DNA of 64,000 nt from Bisbaumannia sp015645095 (GCA_036871055.1 CP141893.1:1612001-1676000), one strand, 5' to 3'. Shown: positions 1 to 9,261, counted from the first letter of the stretch. Numbers and translations are program-made. The notes: generated from the letters alone by a model not told the origin.

Positions 1-119
1 TGGGCCCCAGCCTGCTGGCCTTCCTGGGCGAGTGGACCGGCGAGCGTCCCCTGCCCGACTGTCCCATGGTCGAGTACCGCCGCGGCCGTCCGGTCGCGGC
101 CCTGAGCAGCGAGGAGTGA
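1..119 (+). CDS. C-terminal fragment of an unidentified protein
   Basis: An open frame enters from the left edge and ends at TGA 117-119, giving about 38 residues that include LLAFLGEWTGERPLPD. Its stop overlaps an ATG in the form TGATG, and the following trpF start lies 6 nt further on, so it is probably translationally coupled to trpF. In related genomes truA often precedes trpF, but this tail does not resemble a TruA C-terminus that I know, so no function is assigned. Confidence 0.5.
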   Translation, partial: GPSLLAFLGEWTGERPLPDCPMVEYRRGRPVAALSSEE

Positions 120-124
120 TGCCC

Positions 125-769
125 ATGTGGCAACGTACCCGGGTCAAGATCTGCGGGCTGACCCGCGAGGCGGACGTGGACGCCGCCGTGGCCGCCGGCG
201 CCGATGCCCTGGGCTTCGTGATGTGGCCGGGCAGCAAGCGCGGCATCGATCTCGAGCGCCTGGCCGCCCTGAGCGCCCGGGTGCCGGCCTTCGTCACCCG
301 GGTGGGGCTCTTCGTCGACCAGGACCCCGAGTGGATCGCCCGCTGCGCCGAGCACCTGGACCTGCTGCAGCTCCACGGCAAGGAAACCCCGGCCTTCTGC
401 GCGGCCCTGCCGCGGCCCTGGATCAAGGCGCTGCGCATGCGCGAGGGGCTCGACCTGCATCAGGCGGCGGCGGATTACGCCGGTGCCCGGGCCCTGCTGC
501 TGGACGCCTACAAGCCCGGCGTGCCGGGGGGTACCGGCGAGACCTTCGACTGGTCGCGGATCCCCGCAAGCCTGGCAAAACCTGTTATTCTCGCGGGAGG
601 CTTGAGCGCCGACAATGTCGGCCAGGCGATCGCCGCGGTGCAGCCCTTCGCCGTCGATGTCTCCGGCGGGGTGGAGAGTGCCCCCGGGGTCAAGGACCCC
701 GCCAAGATCGCAGCCTTCCTGCGCCAGGTATTCCTGAGCCATCCCATCCAAGCCCAAGCGACCCTGTGA
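125..769 (+). CDS. trpF: Phosphoribosylanthranilate isomerase (TrpF)
   Basis: 214 residues, normal for single-domain TrpF. It converts N-(5'-phosphoribosyl)anthranilate to CdRP in cytoplasmic tryptophan synthesis. The sequence opens with RTRVKICGLT, whose Cys is the usual general base. The C-terminal phosphate-binding strands VILAGGLSADNV and VDVSGGVESAPGVKD are present. An ATG at 119 overlaps the upstream stop, but GAGGAG at 111-116 lies 8 nt before the ATG at 125 and only 2 nt before 119, so 125 is preferred. trpB follows within about 10 nt. Family identification is secure; the start is an inference from spacing. Confidence 0.95.
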   Translation: MWQRTRVKICGLTREADVDAAVAAGADALGFVMWPGSKRGIDLERLAALSARVPAFVTRVGLFVDQDPEWIARCAEHLDLLQLHGKETPAFCAALPRPWIKALRMREGLDLHQAAADYAGARALLLDAYKPGVPGGTGETFDWSRIPASLAKPVILAGGLSADNVGQAIAAVQPFAVDVSGGVESAPGVKDPAKIAAFLRQVFLSHPIQAQATL

Positions 770-779
770 GGTGTCTTTC

Positions 780-1994
780 GTGACCAAGTTCAGCGACCTG
801 ACCCGACTGCCCGACGCCCGCGGCCACTTCGGCCCCTACGGCGGCCGGTTCGTCTCGGAAACGTTGAGCTTCGCCCTGGAGGAGTTGGAGAGCATCTACG
901 CGAGCCTTCGCGACGATCCCGACTTCCAGGCCGAATTCGACCGTGACCTGGCCCACTATGTGGGTCGTCCCTCGCCGCTCTATCACGCCGAGCGATGGTC
1001 ACGGGAGCTGGGGGGCGCGCAGATCTGGCTGAAGCGGGAAGACCTCAACCACACCGGCGCCCACAAGGTGAACAACACCATCGGCCAGGCCCTGCTGGCC
1101 AAGAAGAGCGGCAAGCCGCGGGTCATCGCCGAGACCGGCGCCGGTCAACACGGCGTGGCCACCGCCACGGTGGCGGCGCGCCTGGGCCTCGAGTGCGAGG
1201 TCTACATGGGCGCCGAGGACGTGGAGCGCCAGAAGCTCAATGTCTACCGCATGCAGTTGCTGGGGGCCAAGGTGATTCCGGTGGAGTCCGGCACCCGCAC
1301 CCTCAAGGACGCCATGAACGAGGCGCTGCGCGACTGGGTCACCAACGTCGACAACACCTTCTATATCATCGGCACCGTGGCCGGTCCGCACCCCTACCCG
1401 ATGCTGGTACGCGACTTCAACGCCGTGGTGGGCCGCGAGGCGCGCCGCCAGTCCCTCGAGCAGATCGGCCGCCTGCCGGATGCCCTGGTGGCCTGCGTGG
1501 GCGGCGGCTCCAACGCCATGGGCCTCTTCTACCCCTTCGTCGAGGACGACGAGGTGAAGATGTACGGGGTCGAGGCGGGAGGCGATGGCCTCGAGACCGG
1601 GCGCCACGCCGCGCCGCTCGCCTCCAACGCGCCCCGGGGCGTGTTGCATGGCAACCGTACCTACCTGATGTCCGACGAGGCGGGGCAGGTCAGCGATACC
1701 CACTCCATCTCCGCGGGTCTCGATTATCCGGGCGTTGGCCCCGAGCACGCCCTGTGGAAGGACGTGGGCCGGGTCGAGTACGTGACCGCCAACGACGATG
1801 CCGTGCTCGAGGCGTTCCGCGAGCTGACCCGGGTCGAGGGCATCATGCCGGCGCTGGAGTCCGCCCACGCCCTGGCCCATGCCAAGGTGCTGGCGCCGAC
1901 CCTGCGCCCCGACCAGCATATCGTGGTCAACCTCTCCGGCCGCGGTGACAAGGACATCATGACCGTCGCCAAGCTCGACGGCATCGTACTCTAA
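780..1994 (+). CDS. trpB: Tryptophan synthase beta chain (TrpB)
   Basis: 404 residues. It is the PLP-dependent beta subunit that condenses indole with serine inside the TrpA2B2 complex. The PLP lysine lies in NHTGAHKVNNT and the cofactor phosphate loop is GGGSNAMG. The channel and ion-site region AETGAGQHGVATA is intact. GTG codons occur at 771 and 780. GAGG at 768-771 is well spaced only for 780, giving an N-terminus MTKFSDLTRLP, so that start is preferred. The gene sits between trpF and trpA in a tight operon; no trp leader peptide or attenuator is visible here. Confidence 0.96.
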   Translation: MTKFSDLTRLPDARGHFGPYGGRFVSETLSFALEELESIYASLRDDPDFQAEFDRDLAHYVGRPSPLYHAERWSRELGGAQIWLKREDLNHTGAHKVNNTIGQALLAKKSGKPRVIAETGAGQHGVATATVAARLGLECEVYMGAEDVERQKLNVYRMQLLGAKVIPVESGTRTLKDAMNEALRDWVTNVDNTFYIIGTVAGPHPYPMLVRDFNAVVGREARRQSLEQIGRLPDALVACVGGGSNAMGLFYPFVEDDEVKMYGVEAGGDGLETGRHAAPLASNAPRGVLHGNRTYLMSDEAGQVSDTHSISAGLDYPGVGPEHALWKDVGRVEYVTANDDAVLEAFRELTRVEGIMPALESAHALAHAKVLAPTLRPDQHIVVNLSGRGDKDIMTVAKLDGIVL

Positions 1995-2004
1995 GGACGC
2001 CCCG

Positions 2005-2808
2005 ATGAATCGTATCGACCAACGTTTCGCCGATCTCAAGGCACAGGGCCGCAAGGCCCTGATTCCCTACCTGACCGCCGGGGACCCGGGGCCCGAGCAC
2101 ACCGTGGGCTTCATGCATGCCCTGGTGGAGGCGGGGGCCGACGTGATCGAGCTGGGGGTTCCCTTCTCCGACCCCATGGCCGACGGCCCGGTGATCCAGA
2201 AGGCCTGCGAGCGGGCCCTGGCCAAGGGCGTGCGGCTGAGTCACCTGTTCGAGATGGTCGCCGAGTTCCGTCGCCAGGACGCCACCACCCCGGTGGTGCT
2301 GATGGGGTACCTCAACCCCATCGAGCGGCTGGGCTATGCGGCCTTCGCCGATGCCGCCGCCGAGGCCGGCGTCGATGGCGTGCTGATCGTCGACATGCCG
2401 CCGGAGGAGGCCGAGGAGCTGGGGCCGATTCTCAAGGCCCGCGGCCTGGCGATGATCTTCCTGGTCGCCCCTACCACCTCCGAGGCTCGGGCCGCTACAA
2501 TATGCGCCCATGGCGAGGGCTACCTCTACTATGTCTCCCTCAAGGGGGTGACGGGGTCGGCCAATGTGGATGCCGGCGACGTGGCCAGCCACCTCGCGCC
2601 GCTGCGCGGCCTGACCGAGCTGCCGCTGTGCGTCGGCTTCGGGATTCGCGATGGCGCCTCGGCGGCGGCGGTGGGCGGGGTCTCCGACGGGGTGATCGTC
2701 GGCAGCGCCCTGGTCAGCCGGATCGCCGAAGGGGCCGCGGCCCCGGAGCGCATCGCCCCGGTTTTGAAGAAGGTGCTCGGCGAGATGCGTCAGGCCCTGG
2801 ATGCCTGA
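2005..2808 (+). CDS. trpA: Tryptophan synthase alpha chain (TrpA)
   Basis: 267 residues, standard for the alpha subunit, which cleaves indole-3-glycerol phosphate and channels indole to TrpB. Family landmarks are LIPYLTAGDPG near residue 20, ELGVPFSDPMADGPVIQ with the catalytic Glu and the substrate-contacting Asp of PMADGP, and the phosphate-binding GFGIRDG and IVGSALV segments. It starts 10 nt after trpB. A GC-rich hairpin follows before accD. Confidence 0.96.
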   Translation: MNRIDQRFADLKAQGRKALIPYLTAGDPGPEHTVGFMHALVEAGADVIELGVPFSDPMADGPVIQKACERALAKGVRLSHLFEMVAEFRRQDATTPVVLMGYLNPIERLGYAAFADAAAEAGVDGVLIVDMPPEEAEELGPILKARGLAMIFLVAPTTSEARAATICAHGEGYLYYVSLKGVTGSANVDAGDVASHLAPLRGLTELPLCVGFGIRDGASAAAVGGVSDGVIVGSALVSRIAEGAAAPERIAPVLKKVLGEMRQALDA

Positions 2809-2839
2809 GCCGCCGCGGCGCTCGTATTGACTCACTGCA

Positions 2840-2859
2840 GGCCCGGCGATTGCCGGGCC
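2840..2859 (+). terminator. GC-rich hairpin between trpA and accD
   Basis: Eight-base arms GGCCCGGC and GCCGGGCC flank GATT about 30 nt after the trpA stop. No U-run follows, so this is at best a weak terminator or a processing/attenuating hairpin in front of accD. Confidence 0.4.
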
Positions 2860-2882
2860 GCCTATGATGGAACTCTTCTGTT

Positions 2883-3839
2883 ATGAGCTGGCTTGACAAG
2901 ATCGTGCCGTCCATGGGGCGCATTCAGCGCAAGGATCGCCGTGCGAGCATTCCCGATGGCCTGTGGCGCAAGTGCCCGAAGTGCGAGGCGGTGCTCTACC
3001 TCCCCGAGCTCGAGAAGCATCACAACGTCTGTCCCAAGTGTGACCACCACCTGCGCCTGACCGCCCGCAAGCGGCTGCAGTGGTTCCTCGACAAGGAAGG
3101 CCGCGAAGAGATCGCCGCCGACCTGGAACCGGTGGATCGCCTCAAGTTCCGCGACTCCAAGAAGTACAAGGATCGCCTCACCGCGGCCCAGAAGAGCACC
3201 GACGAGAAGGATGCCCTGGTGGCCATGCGCGGTAGCCTGGATGGCCTGCCGGTGGTGGCGGTGGCCTTCGAGTTCACCTTCATGGGGGGCTCCATGGGCG
3301 CCGTGGTGGGCGAGAAGTTCGTGCGCGCCGCCAGCGTGGCCCTGGAGGAGGGCATCCCGCTGGTCTGCTTCTCCGCCTCCGGCGGGGCGCGGATGCAGGA
3401 GGCGCTCTTCTCGCTGATGCAGATGGCCAAGACCTCGGCGGCCCTGGAGAAGCTCAAGCAGGCCGGCGTGCCCTATATCTCGGTGCTCACCGACCCGGTC
3501 TATGGCGGCGTCTCCGCTTCCCTGGCGATGCTTGGTGACCTCAACGTGGCCGAGCCCAATGCGCTGATCGGCTTCGCCGGTCCGCGGGTCATCGAGCAGA
3601 CCGTGCGCGAGAAGCTGCCGGAAGGCTTCCAGCGCAGCGAGTTCCTCCTCGAGCATGGTGCCGTGGACATGATCGTCCATCGTAACGAGATGCGTGTCCG
3701 CCTGGGCGGCGTGTTGCGCAAGCTGACCGCCCAGCCGTCGCTGGCCGAGGCCGAGGCGGCCCCGGTCGTCGAGGCGGCCCCGCTGGCCGCCGAGCCGGAG
3801 GCCGATGCCGGCGACGACAGCGCCCAGGACGCCCGCTAA
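2883..3839 (+). CDS. accD: Acetyl-CoA carboxylase carboxyltransferase beta subunit (AccD)
   Basis: 318 residues. With AccA it forms the carboxyltransferase that moves CO2 from biotin-BCCP to acetyl-CoA, the committed step of fatty-acid synthesis. The N-terminal zinc ribbon has paired cysteines CPKC and CPKC (about residues 31-53). The crotonase-like core carries FSASGGARMQEA and PVYGGVSAS. The last 30 or so residues are an Ala/Glu-rich low-complexity tail. The ribosome-binding site is weak. The trpBA-accD-folC order is conserved in related gammaproteobacteria. Confidence 0.96.
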   Translation: MSWLDKIVPSMGRIQRKDRRASIPDGLWRKCPKCEAVLYLPELEKHHNVCPKCDHHLRLTARKRLQWFLDKEGREEIAADLEPVDRLKFRDSKKYKDRLTAAQKSTDEKDALVAMRGSLDGLPVVAVAFEFTFMGGSMGAVVGEKFVRAASVALEEGIPLVCFSASGGARMQEALFSLMQMAKTSAALEKLKQAGVPYISVLTDPVYGGVSASLAMLGDLNVAEPNALIGFAGPRVIEQTVREKLPEGFQRSEFLLEHGAVDMIVHRNEMRVRLGGVLRKLTAQPSLAEAEAAPVVEAAPLAAEPEADAGDDSAQDAR

Positions 3840-3842
3840 GCA

Positions 3843-5120
3843 ATGAGCGACTGCCCCGCGACCCTCGACGCCTGGCTGACGCGCCTCGAGCGCCAGCATC
3901 CGGTCAGCATCGACCTGGGCCTGGAGCGGGTGGCTCGGGTCGCCCGCCGCCTGGGCCTCGACGCTGGCCCCATCGCCGAGCGGGTGATCACCGTGGCCGG
4001 CACCAACGGCAAGGGCTCCACCGTGGCCATGCTGGAGGCCCTGGCGCGTGCCCATGGGCTGACTACTGTCAGCTACACCTCGCCGCACCTGCTGCGCTAC
4101 AACGAGCGGCTGCGCTTCGACGGCGCGGAGGCCGATGACACCACCCTGATCGCCGGCTTCGCGGCGGTGGAGGCGGCGCGCCTCGATGGCGAGGCGGTGA
4201 GCCTCACCTATTTCGAGGCGGGCACCCTGGCCGCGCTCTGGGCCATTGCCCGGCGCCGTCCGGCGATGGCCATCCTCGAGGTGGGCCTGGGCGGACGCCT
4301 GGATGCGGTCAATGTGATCGACCCGGACGTGGCGGTGGTCACCACCGTGGCCCAGGACCATGCCGCCTTCCTGGGCGATGACCTGGAGGGCATCGGCCGT
4401 GAGAAGGCCGGCATCCTGCGCGCGGGGCGTCCGGCGGTGCTGGGCAGTCCCCGCCTGCCGGCCAGCGTCGCCGAGGTGGCCGATGGACTGGGCGCACCCC
4501 GCTATACCCTGGGCGAGCGCTACCACCGCGAGGCCAGCGGTGACGGCTGGGCCTGGCAGGGCCTGAACGCCGCCGGCGAGGTCCTGCGACTCGAGGCGCT
4601 GCCCGATCCGGGCCTGCCCCTGGACAATGCCGCCACGGCGCTGCAGGCGCTGAGCCTGGCCGGCGTGGCCCTCGAGGCCGCGGCCTGTCGGCAGGCCCTG
4701 GCCGGCGTGACCCTGGCCGGGCGGATGCAGTGGCGGGGCCAATGGTGCCTGGACGTGGGGCATAACCCCCATGCCGCGGCCTATCTCGCGGCGCGCCTCG
4801 CCGAGCGCACCCTGGCCCCGGGCGCCAGGCGTTATGCCCTGCTGGGCATGCTCGGTGACAAGGACGCCGAGGGAGTCGTCGCGGCCCTGGCGCCGGTGAT
4901 CGATGGCTGGGTCTGTGCCACCCTGGAAGGAGAGCGGGCTCGCTCGGCCGCCGCCCTGGCCGAGGTGGTGCGGGGCGCCGGCGGCGAGGTGCTTGCCGAG
5001 CTCGACTCGCCCCGGGTCGCCGCCGACTGGCTCGCGGCGCGGCTGGACGAGGCCGATGAGGTGCTGGTCTGCGGCTCCTTCTTTACCGTGGCCGACGTCT
5101 TGGCCGGCTGGCAGTCATGA
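3843..5120 (+). CDS. folC: Bifunctional dihydrofolate/folylpolyglutamate synthase (FolC)
   Basis: 425 residues, typical for FolC, which ligates glutamate to dihydropteroate and adds gamma-glutamates to tetrahydrofolate. The Mur-ligase-type P-loop is VAGTNGKGST (about residues 50-60), followed by SYTSPHLLRYNERL. The central-domain segment AILEVGLGGRLDAVN and the DVGHNPHA motif at the start of the C-terminal domain are intact. It starts 3 nt after the accD stop, so translational coupling is likely. Confidence 0.95.
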   Translation: MSDCPATLDAWLTRLERQHPVSIDLGLERVARVARRLGLDAGPIAERVITVAGTNGKGSTVAMLEALARAHGLTTVSYTSPHLLRYNERLRFDGAEADDTTLIAGFAAVEAARLDGEAVSLTYFEAGTLAALWAIARRRPAMAILEVGLGGRLDAVNVIDPDVAVVTTVAQDHAAFLGDDLEGIGREKAGILRAGRPAVLGSPRLPASVAEVADGLGAPRYTLGERYHREASGDGWAWQGLNAAGEVLRLEALPDPGLPLDNAATALQALSLAGVALEAAACRQALAGVTLAGRMQWRGQWCLDVGHNPHAAAYLAARLAERTLAPGARRYALLGMLGDKDAEGVVAALAPVIDGWVCATLEGERARSAAALAEVVRGAGGEVLAELDSPRVAADWLAARLDEADEVLVCGSFFTVADVLAGWQS

Positions 5121-5187
5121 TCGTTACCCGGGTCGAGGGGCTGGCCGGCTGGGCCGCCACAAGGATCCAGGATCGGGGGAGGTTCCG

Positions 5188-5868
5188 ATGAAGTATGGAA
5201 TGCGTGAGCGCCTGAGCGGTGGCTTGATCCTGATCGCCCTGGGGGTGATCTTCGTGCCCATGCTGTTCGATGAACCCGCGCCCCGGGAGGAGCGCCCGCG
5301 GCCGGTACTGACCATCGAGCAGCCCATCGAGGTGGATCGCACCCCGGTGGCGGAGCCCGCGCCCCCGGCGAGCCTCGCGGGGAGCGGCGAGGCCGGCGGC
5401 GATGCCGATGAACCGAGCGCATCGACGGGGTTGACGGCACTGCCCGAGGCGCCGGCGGTCGATGCGCCCGCGGTGGACGAGTCCGCCGCCGCGCCGGAGG
5501 TGGCCTCCACCCCCGAGCCCCAGGCCGTCCCGGAGTCCGAGCCCGAAATGGCCTCGGCGCCCAGCGAGCCGGCATCGGATCCCATCGCCGAGCTGGCCCA
5601 GGCCGCCCAGAGTGGCGGTGGGTCCCCGGCTCCGGCGGCGGGCGACTGGGCGGTGCAGGCGGGCAGTTTCGGTGAGCCGGCCAATGCCGAGCGCCTGGAG
5701 CGTCAGCTCGGTGAACAGGGCTTCAACGCCTATCGGCGGCCCCGGGACAACGGCCTGACCACCGTCTATGTGGGGCCCTTCGAGAGTTCCGAGGCGGGGG
5801 AGCGGGCCCGTGGCGAGCTCAAGGAGAAGGCCAATATCCAGGGGCTGCTGATCCGGGTGAGGGAGTAA
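5188..5868 (+). CDS. SPOR-domain membrane protein (DedD-like)
   Basis: 226 residues. A short cytoplasmic N-terminus is followed by one membrane helix (GGLILIALGVIFVPMLF, about residues 10-27). A long Pro/Ala/Glu-rich periplasmic linker leads to a C-terminal SPOR domain from about residue 150 (DWAVQAGSF to the end). SPOR domains bind denuded septal peptidoglycan, so a role at the division site is expected. The start at 5188 follows GGGGGAGG at 5175-5182. The folC-dedD-cvpA-purF context fits DedD, but sequence identity outside the SPOR domain is too low to assign the symbol. Confidence 0.85.
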   Translation: MKYGMRERLSGGLILIALGVIFVPMLFDEPAPREERPRPVLTIEQPIEVDRTPVAEPAPPASLAGSGEAGGDADEPSASTGLTALPEAPAVDAPAVDESAAAPEVASTPEPQAVPESEPEMASAPSEPASDPIAELAQAAQSGGGSPAPAAGDWAVQAGSFGEPANAERLERQLGEQGFNAYRRPRDNGLTTVYVGPFESSEAGERARGELKEKANIQGLLIRVRE

Positions 5869-5872
5869 CGCC

Positions 5873-6436
5873 ATGACGCTGACCTGGCTCGACTGGGCCT
5901 TCCTGGCGGTGCTGGCCATCACCATGCTGACCGGCTTCATGCGCGGCCTGGTGCGCGAGGCCCTGGGCCTGGGGGCCTGGATCCTGGCGCTGCTGGCGGC
6001 GCGTTTCCTGGCCGAACCGGTGGCGGAGCTGCTCAGCGGGCTGATCGACAGCGCCGATGCCCGCCTGGTGCTGGCCTTTATCCTGGTGATTCTCGGCGTG
6101 GTGATCGCCAGCGGTATCGTCATTCGCCTAGTGCACGCCGCCGTGGAATGGGTCGGCATGGGCTTCTTCAACCGGCTGATGGGGGCCGCCTTCGGTACCC
6201 TCAAGGGCGGCGCCATCCTGGTGCTGGCCACCATCCTGATTTCCCTGACGCCCCTGGCCCAGCTCGAGGCCTGGCAGCAAGCCGAGCTGCGGCCGCCCTT
6301 CGAGGAGCTGCGCGACTGGGCGGTGAGTCAGTTCGAAGCCTGGGAATTCAACGAACCCGAGCGCCTGGAGCAGTGGCGCGAGCTCTCCCTGCCGGAGTCG
6401 CGGGGTGGGGAGACGGAGCCGACCGAGACCCCCTGA
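5873..6436 (+). CDS. cvpA: CvpA family inner-membrane protein
   Basis: 187 residues with four hydrophobic segments in the first about 125 residues and a soluble acidic C-terminal tail. The start MTLTWLDWAFLAVLAIT and the segment GFMRGLVREALGL are characteristic of CvpA/colicin V production proteins. In enteric bacteria CvpA affects colicin V release and envelope stress tolerance. The gene begins 4 nt after the SPOR gene and precedes purF, its usual neighbour. Confidence 0.9.
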   Translation: MTLTWLDWAFLAVLAITMLTGFMRGLVREALGLGAWILALLAARFLAEPVAELLSGLIDSADARLVLAFILVILGVVIASGIVIRLVHAAVEWVGMGFFNRLMGAAFGTLKGGAILVLATILISLTPLAQLEAWQQAELRPPFEELRDWAVSQFEAWEFNEPERLEQWRELSLPESRGGETEPTETP

Positions 6437-6480
6437 GGGCGGCGGCAAGAATTTACCGCCGTGGCCCCGGCCGCGGTGGG

Positions 6481-6508
6481 TCAATGCAAGCGAGTCAATG
6501 CAAGCGAG
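6481..6508 (+). repeat. Perfect 14-bp tandem duplication in front of purF
   Basis: TCAATGCAAGCGAG occurs twice in direct succession (6481-6494 and 6495-6508), ending 10 nt before the purF start. The purF ribosome-binding region GAGGTAAGG begins at its edge. Each copy holds GCAAGCG, loosely like half of a PurR box (consensus GCAAACGTTTGC); that reading is speculative. Confidence 0.7.
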
Positions 6509-6518
6509 GTAAGGCGGA

Positions 6519-8042
6519 ATGTGCGGTATCGTGGGCCTTATGGCCAATCAGGCAGTCAATCAGGCGCTCTATGATGCCCTGACGGTCCTCCAGCACCGAG
6601 GGCAGGATGCCGCCGGTATGATGACCTGGCATGAGGGCCGCTTCCTGCTGCGCAAGAGCAATGGCCTGGTGCGGGACGTCTTCCATACCCGCCATATGGC
6701 GCGCCTCAAGGGCAACCTGGGCATCGGCCATGTGCGCTATCCCACCGCCGGCTCCTCCAGCGAGGCGGAGTCGCAGCCCTTCTATGTCAACTCCCCCTAC
6801 GGCATCACCCTGGCCCACAACGGTAACCTGACCAACTCGGACCAGCTCAAGCAGGAGCTCTTCTCCACCGACCTGCGCCATATCAACACCAGCTCCGACT
6901 CCGAGGTGCTGCTCAATGTCTTCGCCCATGAGCTGGGCAAGCAGGGGCTCTACCTGTCGCCGGAGGATGTCTTCGACGCGGTGCGTCGGGTGCATCGCCG
7001 CTGCCAGGGCGGCTATGCGGCGGTGGCGATCATCAACGGTTTCGGCATGGTGGCCTTCCGCGACCCCCACGGCATCCGCCCGGTGGTCTACGGCGCTCGC
7101 CAGGACGAGGGCGGTCACCAGGAGGTGATGATCGCCTCCGAGTCGGTGGCCCTCGATGTGGGCGGTTTCGAACTGCATCGCGACCTGGCCCCGGGCGAGG
7201 CGATCTTCGTCGACATGGCCGGTGAGATCCACACCCAGCAGTGCGCCGATGCCCCGACGCTGGCGCCCTGCATCTTCGAGCACGTCTACCTGGCGCGCCC
7301 CGACTCCATCCTCGACGGGGCCTATGTCTACGGCACTCGCATGCAGATGGGCCGCAAGCTGGGCGATCGCATCCTGCGCGACTGGCCGGAGCACGATATC
7401 GACGTGGTGATCCCGATCCCTGATACCTCGCGCACCTCGGCCCTGGAGCTGGCCCAGCACCTGGGGGTCACCTTCCGCGAAGGCTTCATGAAGAACCGCT
7501 ATATCGGCCGGACCTTCATCATGCCGGGACAGACCCAGCGCAAGAAGTCGGTACGCCAGAAGCTCAACGCCATCGATATCGAGTTCAAGGGCAAGAACGT
7601 GCTGCTGGTGGACGACTCCATCGTGCGTGGTACCACCTGCAAGCAGATCATCCAGATGGCCCGGGAAGCCGGCGCCAACAAGGTCTACTTCGCCTCTGCC
7701 GCGCCGCCCGTGCGCTACCCCAATGTCTACGGCATCGACATGCCGGCGGCCAACGAGCTGATCGCTCACGGGCGCAGCGAGGCCGAGGTGGGCGAGCTGA
7801 TCGGCGCCGACCGCATCTTCTATCAGGACCTCGAGGACCTGAAGAGCGCCTGTCGCGAAGTCAATCCGGCGATGCAGGAGTTCGATTGCTCGGTGTTCGA
7901 CGGCAACTATGTGACCGGCGATATCGACGACGCCTACCTGGCGGCCCTGGAGGCCTCCCGCAATGACAGCGCCAAGCAGCAGAGCGCGGGGGACCATGCC
8001 CTGGTGGGGATGCATAACCAGGACGACGATATCGACGATTAA
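6519..8042 (+). CDS. purF: Amidophosphoribosyltransferase (PurF)
   Basis: 507 residues. It makes 5-phosphoribosylamine from PRPP and glutamine, the first step of purine synthesis. After Met removal Cys2 (MCGIVGL) is the N-terminal nucleophile of the glutaminase domain, and LQHRGQDAAG follows. The PRPP-binding loop is VLLVDDSIVRGTT (about residue 365). There is no propeptide before Cys2, as in other proteobacterial PurF. The C-terminus is an extended Asp-rich tail (NQDDDIDD). metZ follows 10 nt later, an arrangement also known in Pseudomonas. Confidence 0.97.
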   Translation: MCGIVGLMANQAVNQALYDALTVLQHRGQDAAGMMTWHEGRFLLRKSNGLVRDVFHTRHMARLKGNLGIGHVRYPTAGSSSEAESQPFYVNSPYGITLAHNGNLTNSDQLKQELFSTDLRHINTSSDSEVLLNVFAHELGKQGLYLSPEDVFDAVRRVHRRCQGGYAAVAIINGFGMVAFRDPHGIRPVVYGARQDEGGHQEVMIASESVALDVGGFELHRDLAPGEAIFVDMAGEIHTQQCADAPTLAPCIFEHVYLARPDSILDGAYVYGTRMQMGRKLGDRILRDWPEHDIDVVIPIPDTSRTSALELAQHLGVTFREGFMKNRYIGRTFIMPGQTQRKKSVRQKLNAIDIEFKGKNVLLVDDSIVRGTTCKQIIQMAREAGANKVYFASAAPPVRYPNVYGIDMPAANELIAHGRSEAEVGELIGADRIFYQDLEDLKSACREVNPAMQEFDCSVFDGNYVTGDIDDAYLAALEASRNDSAKQQSAGDHALVGMHNQDDDIDD

Positions 8043-8052
8043 GGGGCAGGGC

Positions 8053-9246
8053 ATGGATCACAATCAACCGTACGACGCCGACTGGGCGCTGGAGACCCTG
8101 GCGATTCGCGCCGGCCACCGGCGCACCGCGGAGCAGGAGCACGGGGAGCCGATCTTCCCCACCTCCAGCTTCGTCTATGGCAGCGCCGCCGAGGCGGCGC
8201 GCAAGTTCGGCGGCGAGGAGCCGGGCAACGTCTACTCGCGCTTCACCAACCCCACGGTGCGTACCTTCGAGGAGCGCCTGGCGGCCCTGGAAGGCGGCGA
8301 GCGCTGCGTGGCCACCGCCTCCGGCATGGCGGCGATCCTCGCCACCGCCCTGGCGCTGCTGAAGGCGGGTGACGAGATCGTGGCGTCGCGCTCGTTGTTC
8401 GGCTCCACCGTCAGCCTGTTCGACAAGTACCTGGGCAAGTTCGGCATCACCACTCGCTATGTGGAGCTGGCCGACCTGGATGCCTGGGAGGCCGCCATCA
8501 CCCCGGCCTCCCGGCTGCTGTTCGCCGAGACCCCGTCCAACCCCCTCTCCGAGCTGGTGGATATCGCCGCGCTCGCCGAGATCGCCCATCGCCATGGGGC
8601 GCTGTTGGCCATCGACAACTGCTTCCTGACTCCGGCGCTGCAGCAGCCCCTGGCGCTCGGTGCCGACCTGGTGATCCACTCCGCCACCAAGTACCTGGAT
8701 GGCCAAGGGCGTGCCATCGGTGGCGCCGTGGTGGGGCGTCATGCCGAGCTGGAGGAGCTGTTCGGGGTGGTGCGCACCTGTGGTCCCTGCATGAGCCCCT
8801 TCAATGCCTGGGTCTTCACCAAGGGGCTGGAGACCCTGGGGCTGCGCATGCGCGCCCACTGCGACCAGGCCCTGGCCCTGGCCCAGTGGCTCGAAGCGCA
8901 CCCGGCGGTGACCCGGGTCTACTACAGCGGCCTGGCGAGCCATCCCCAGCATGCCCTGGCGAGCCGCCAGCAGCAGGGCTATGGCGCCGTCCTGGGGGTC
9001 GAGGTCAAGGGCGGTCGCGAGGGCGCCTGGTCGGTGATCGATGCCACCCGGCTGCTCTCCATCACCGGCAACCTGGGCGACGTCAAGACCACCATCACCC
9101 ATCCCGCCACCACCACCCATGGGCGCCTGAGCGATGCCCAGCGGGAGGCCGCCGGCATCAGCCAGGGACTGATCCGCATCGCCGTGGGGCTGGAGTCGCT
9201 GGAGGATATCAAGGCGGACCTGGCTCGCGGCCTGGATGCCCTTTAA
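8053..9246 (+). CDS. metZ: O-succinylhomoserine sulfhydrylase (MetZ)
   Basis: 397 residues of the Cys/Met-metabolism PLP family (cystathionine gamma-synthase fold). The PLP lysine lies in HSATKYLDGQGR, and ERLAALEGGERCVATASGMAA and LLFAETPSNPLSELVD are family segments. Position directly after purF and overall similarity favour MetZ, which makes homocysteine directly from O-succinylhomoserine and sulfide, over MetB/MetC; substrate specificity cannot be read with certainty. The start at 8053 follows AGGGGCAGGGC. A strong hairpin follows the gene. Confidence 0.88.
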   Translation: MDHNQPYDADWALETLAIRAGHRRTAEQEHGEPIFPTSSFVYGSAAEAARKFGGEEPGNVYSRFTNPTVRTFEERLAALEGGERCVATASGMAAILATALALLKAGDEIVASRSLFGSTVSLFDKYLGKFGITTRYVELADLDAWEAAITPASRLLFAETPSNPLSELVDIAALAEIAHRHGALLAIDNCFLTPALQQPLALGADLVIHSATKYLDGQGRAIGGAVVGRHAELEELFGVVRTCGPCMSPFNAWVFTKGLETLGLRMRAHCDQALALAQWLEAHPAVTRVYYSGLASHPQHALASRQQQGYGAVLGVEVKGGREGAWSVIDATRLLSITGNLGDVKTTITHPATTTHGRLSDAQREAAGISQGLIRIAVGLESLEDIKADLARGLDAL

Positions 9247-9261
9247 GGCCTGTTAGCATGC

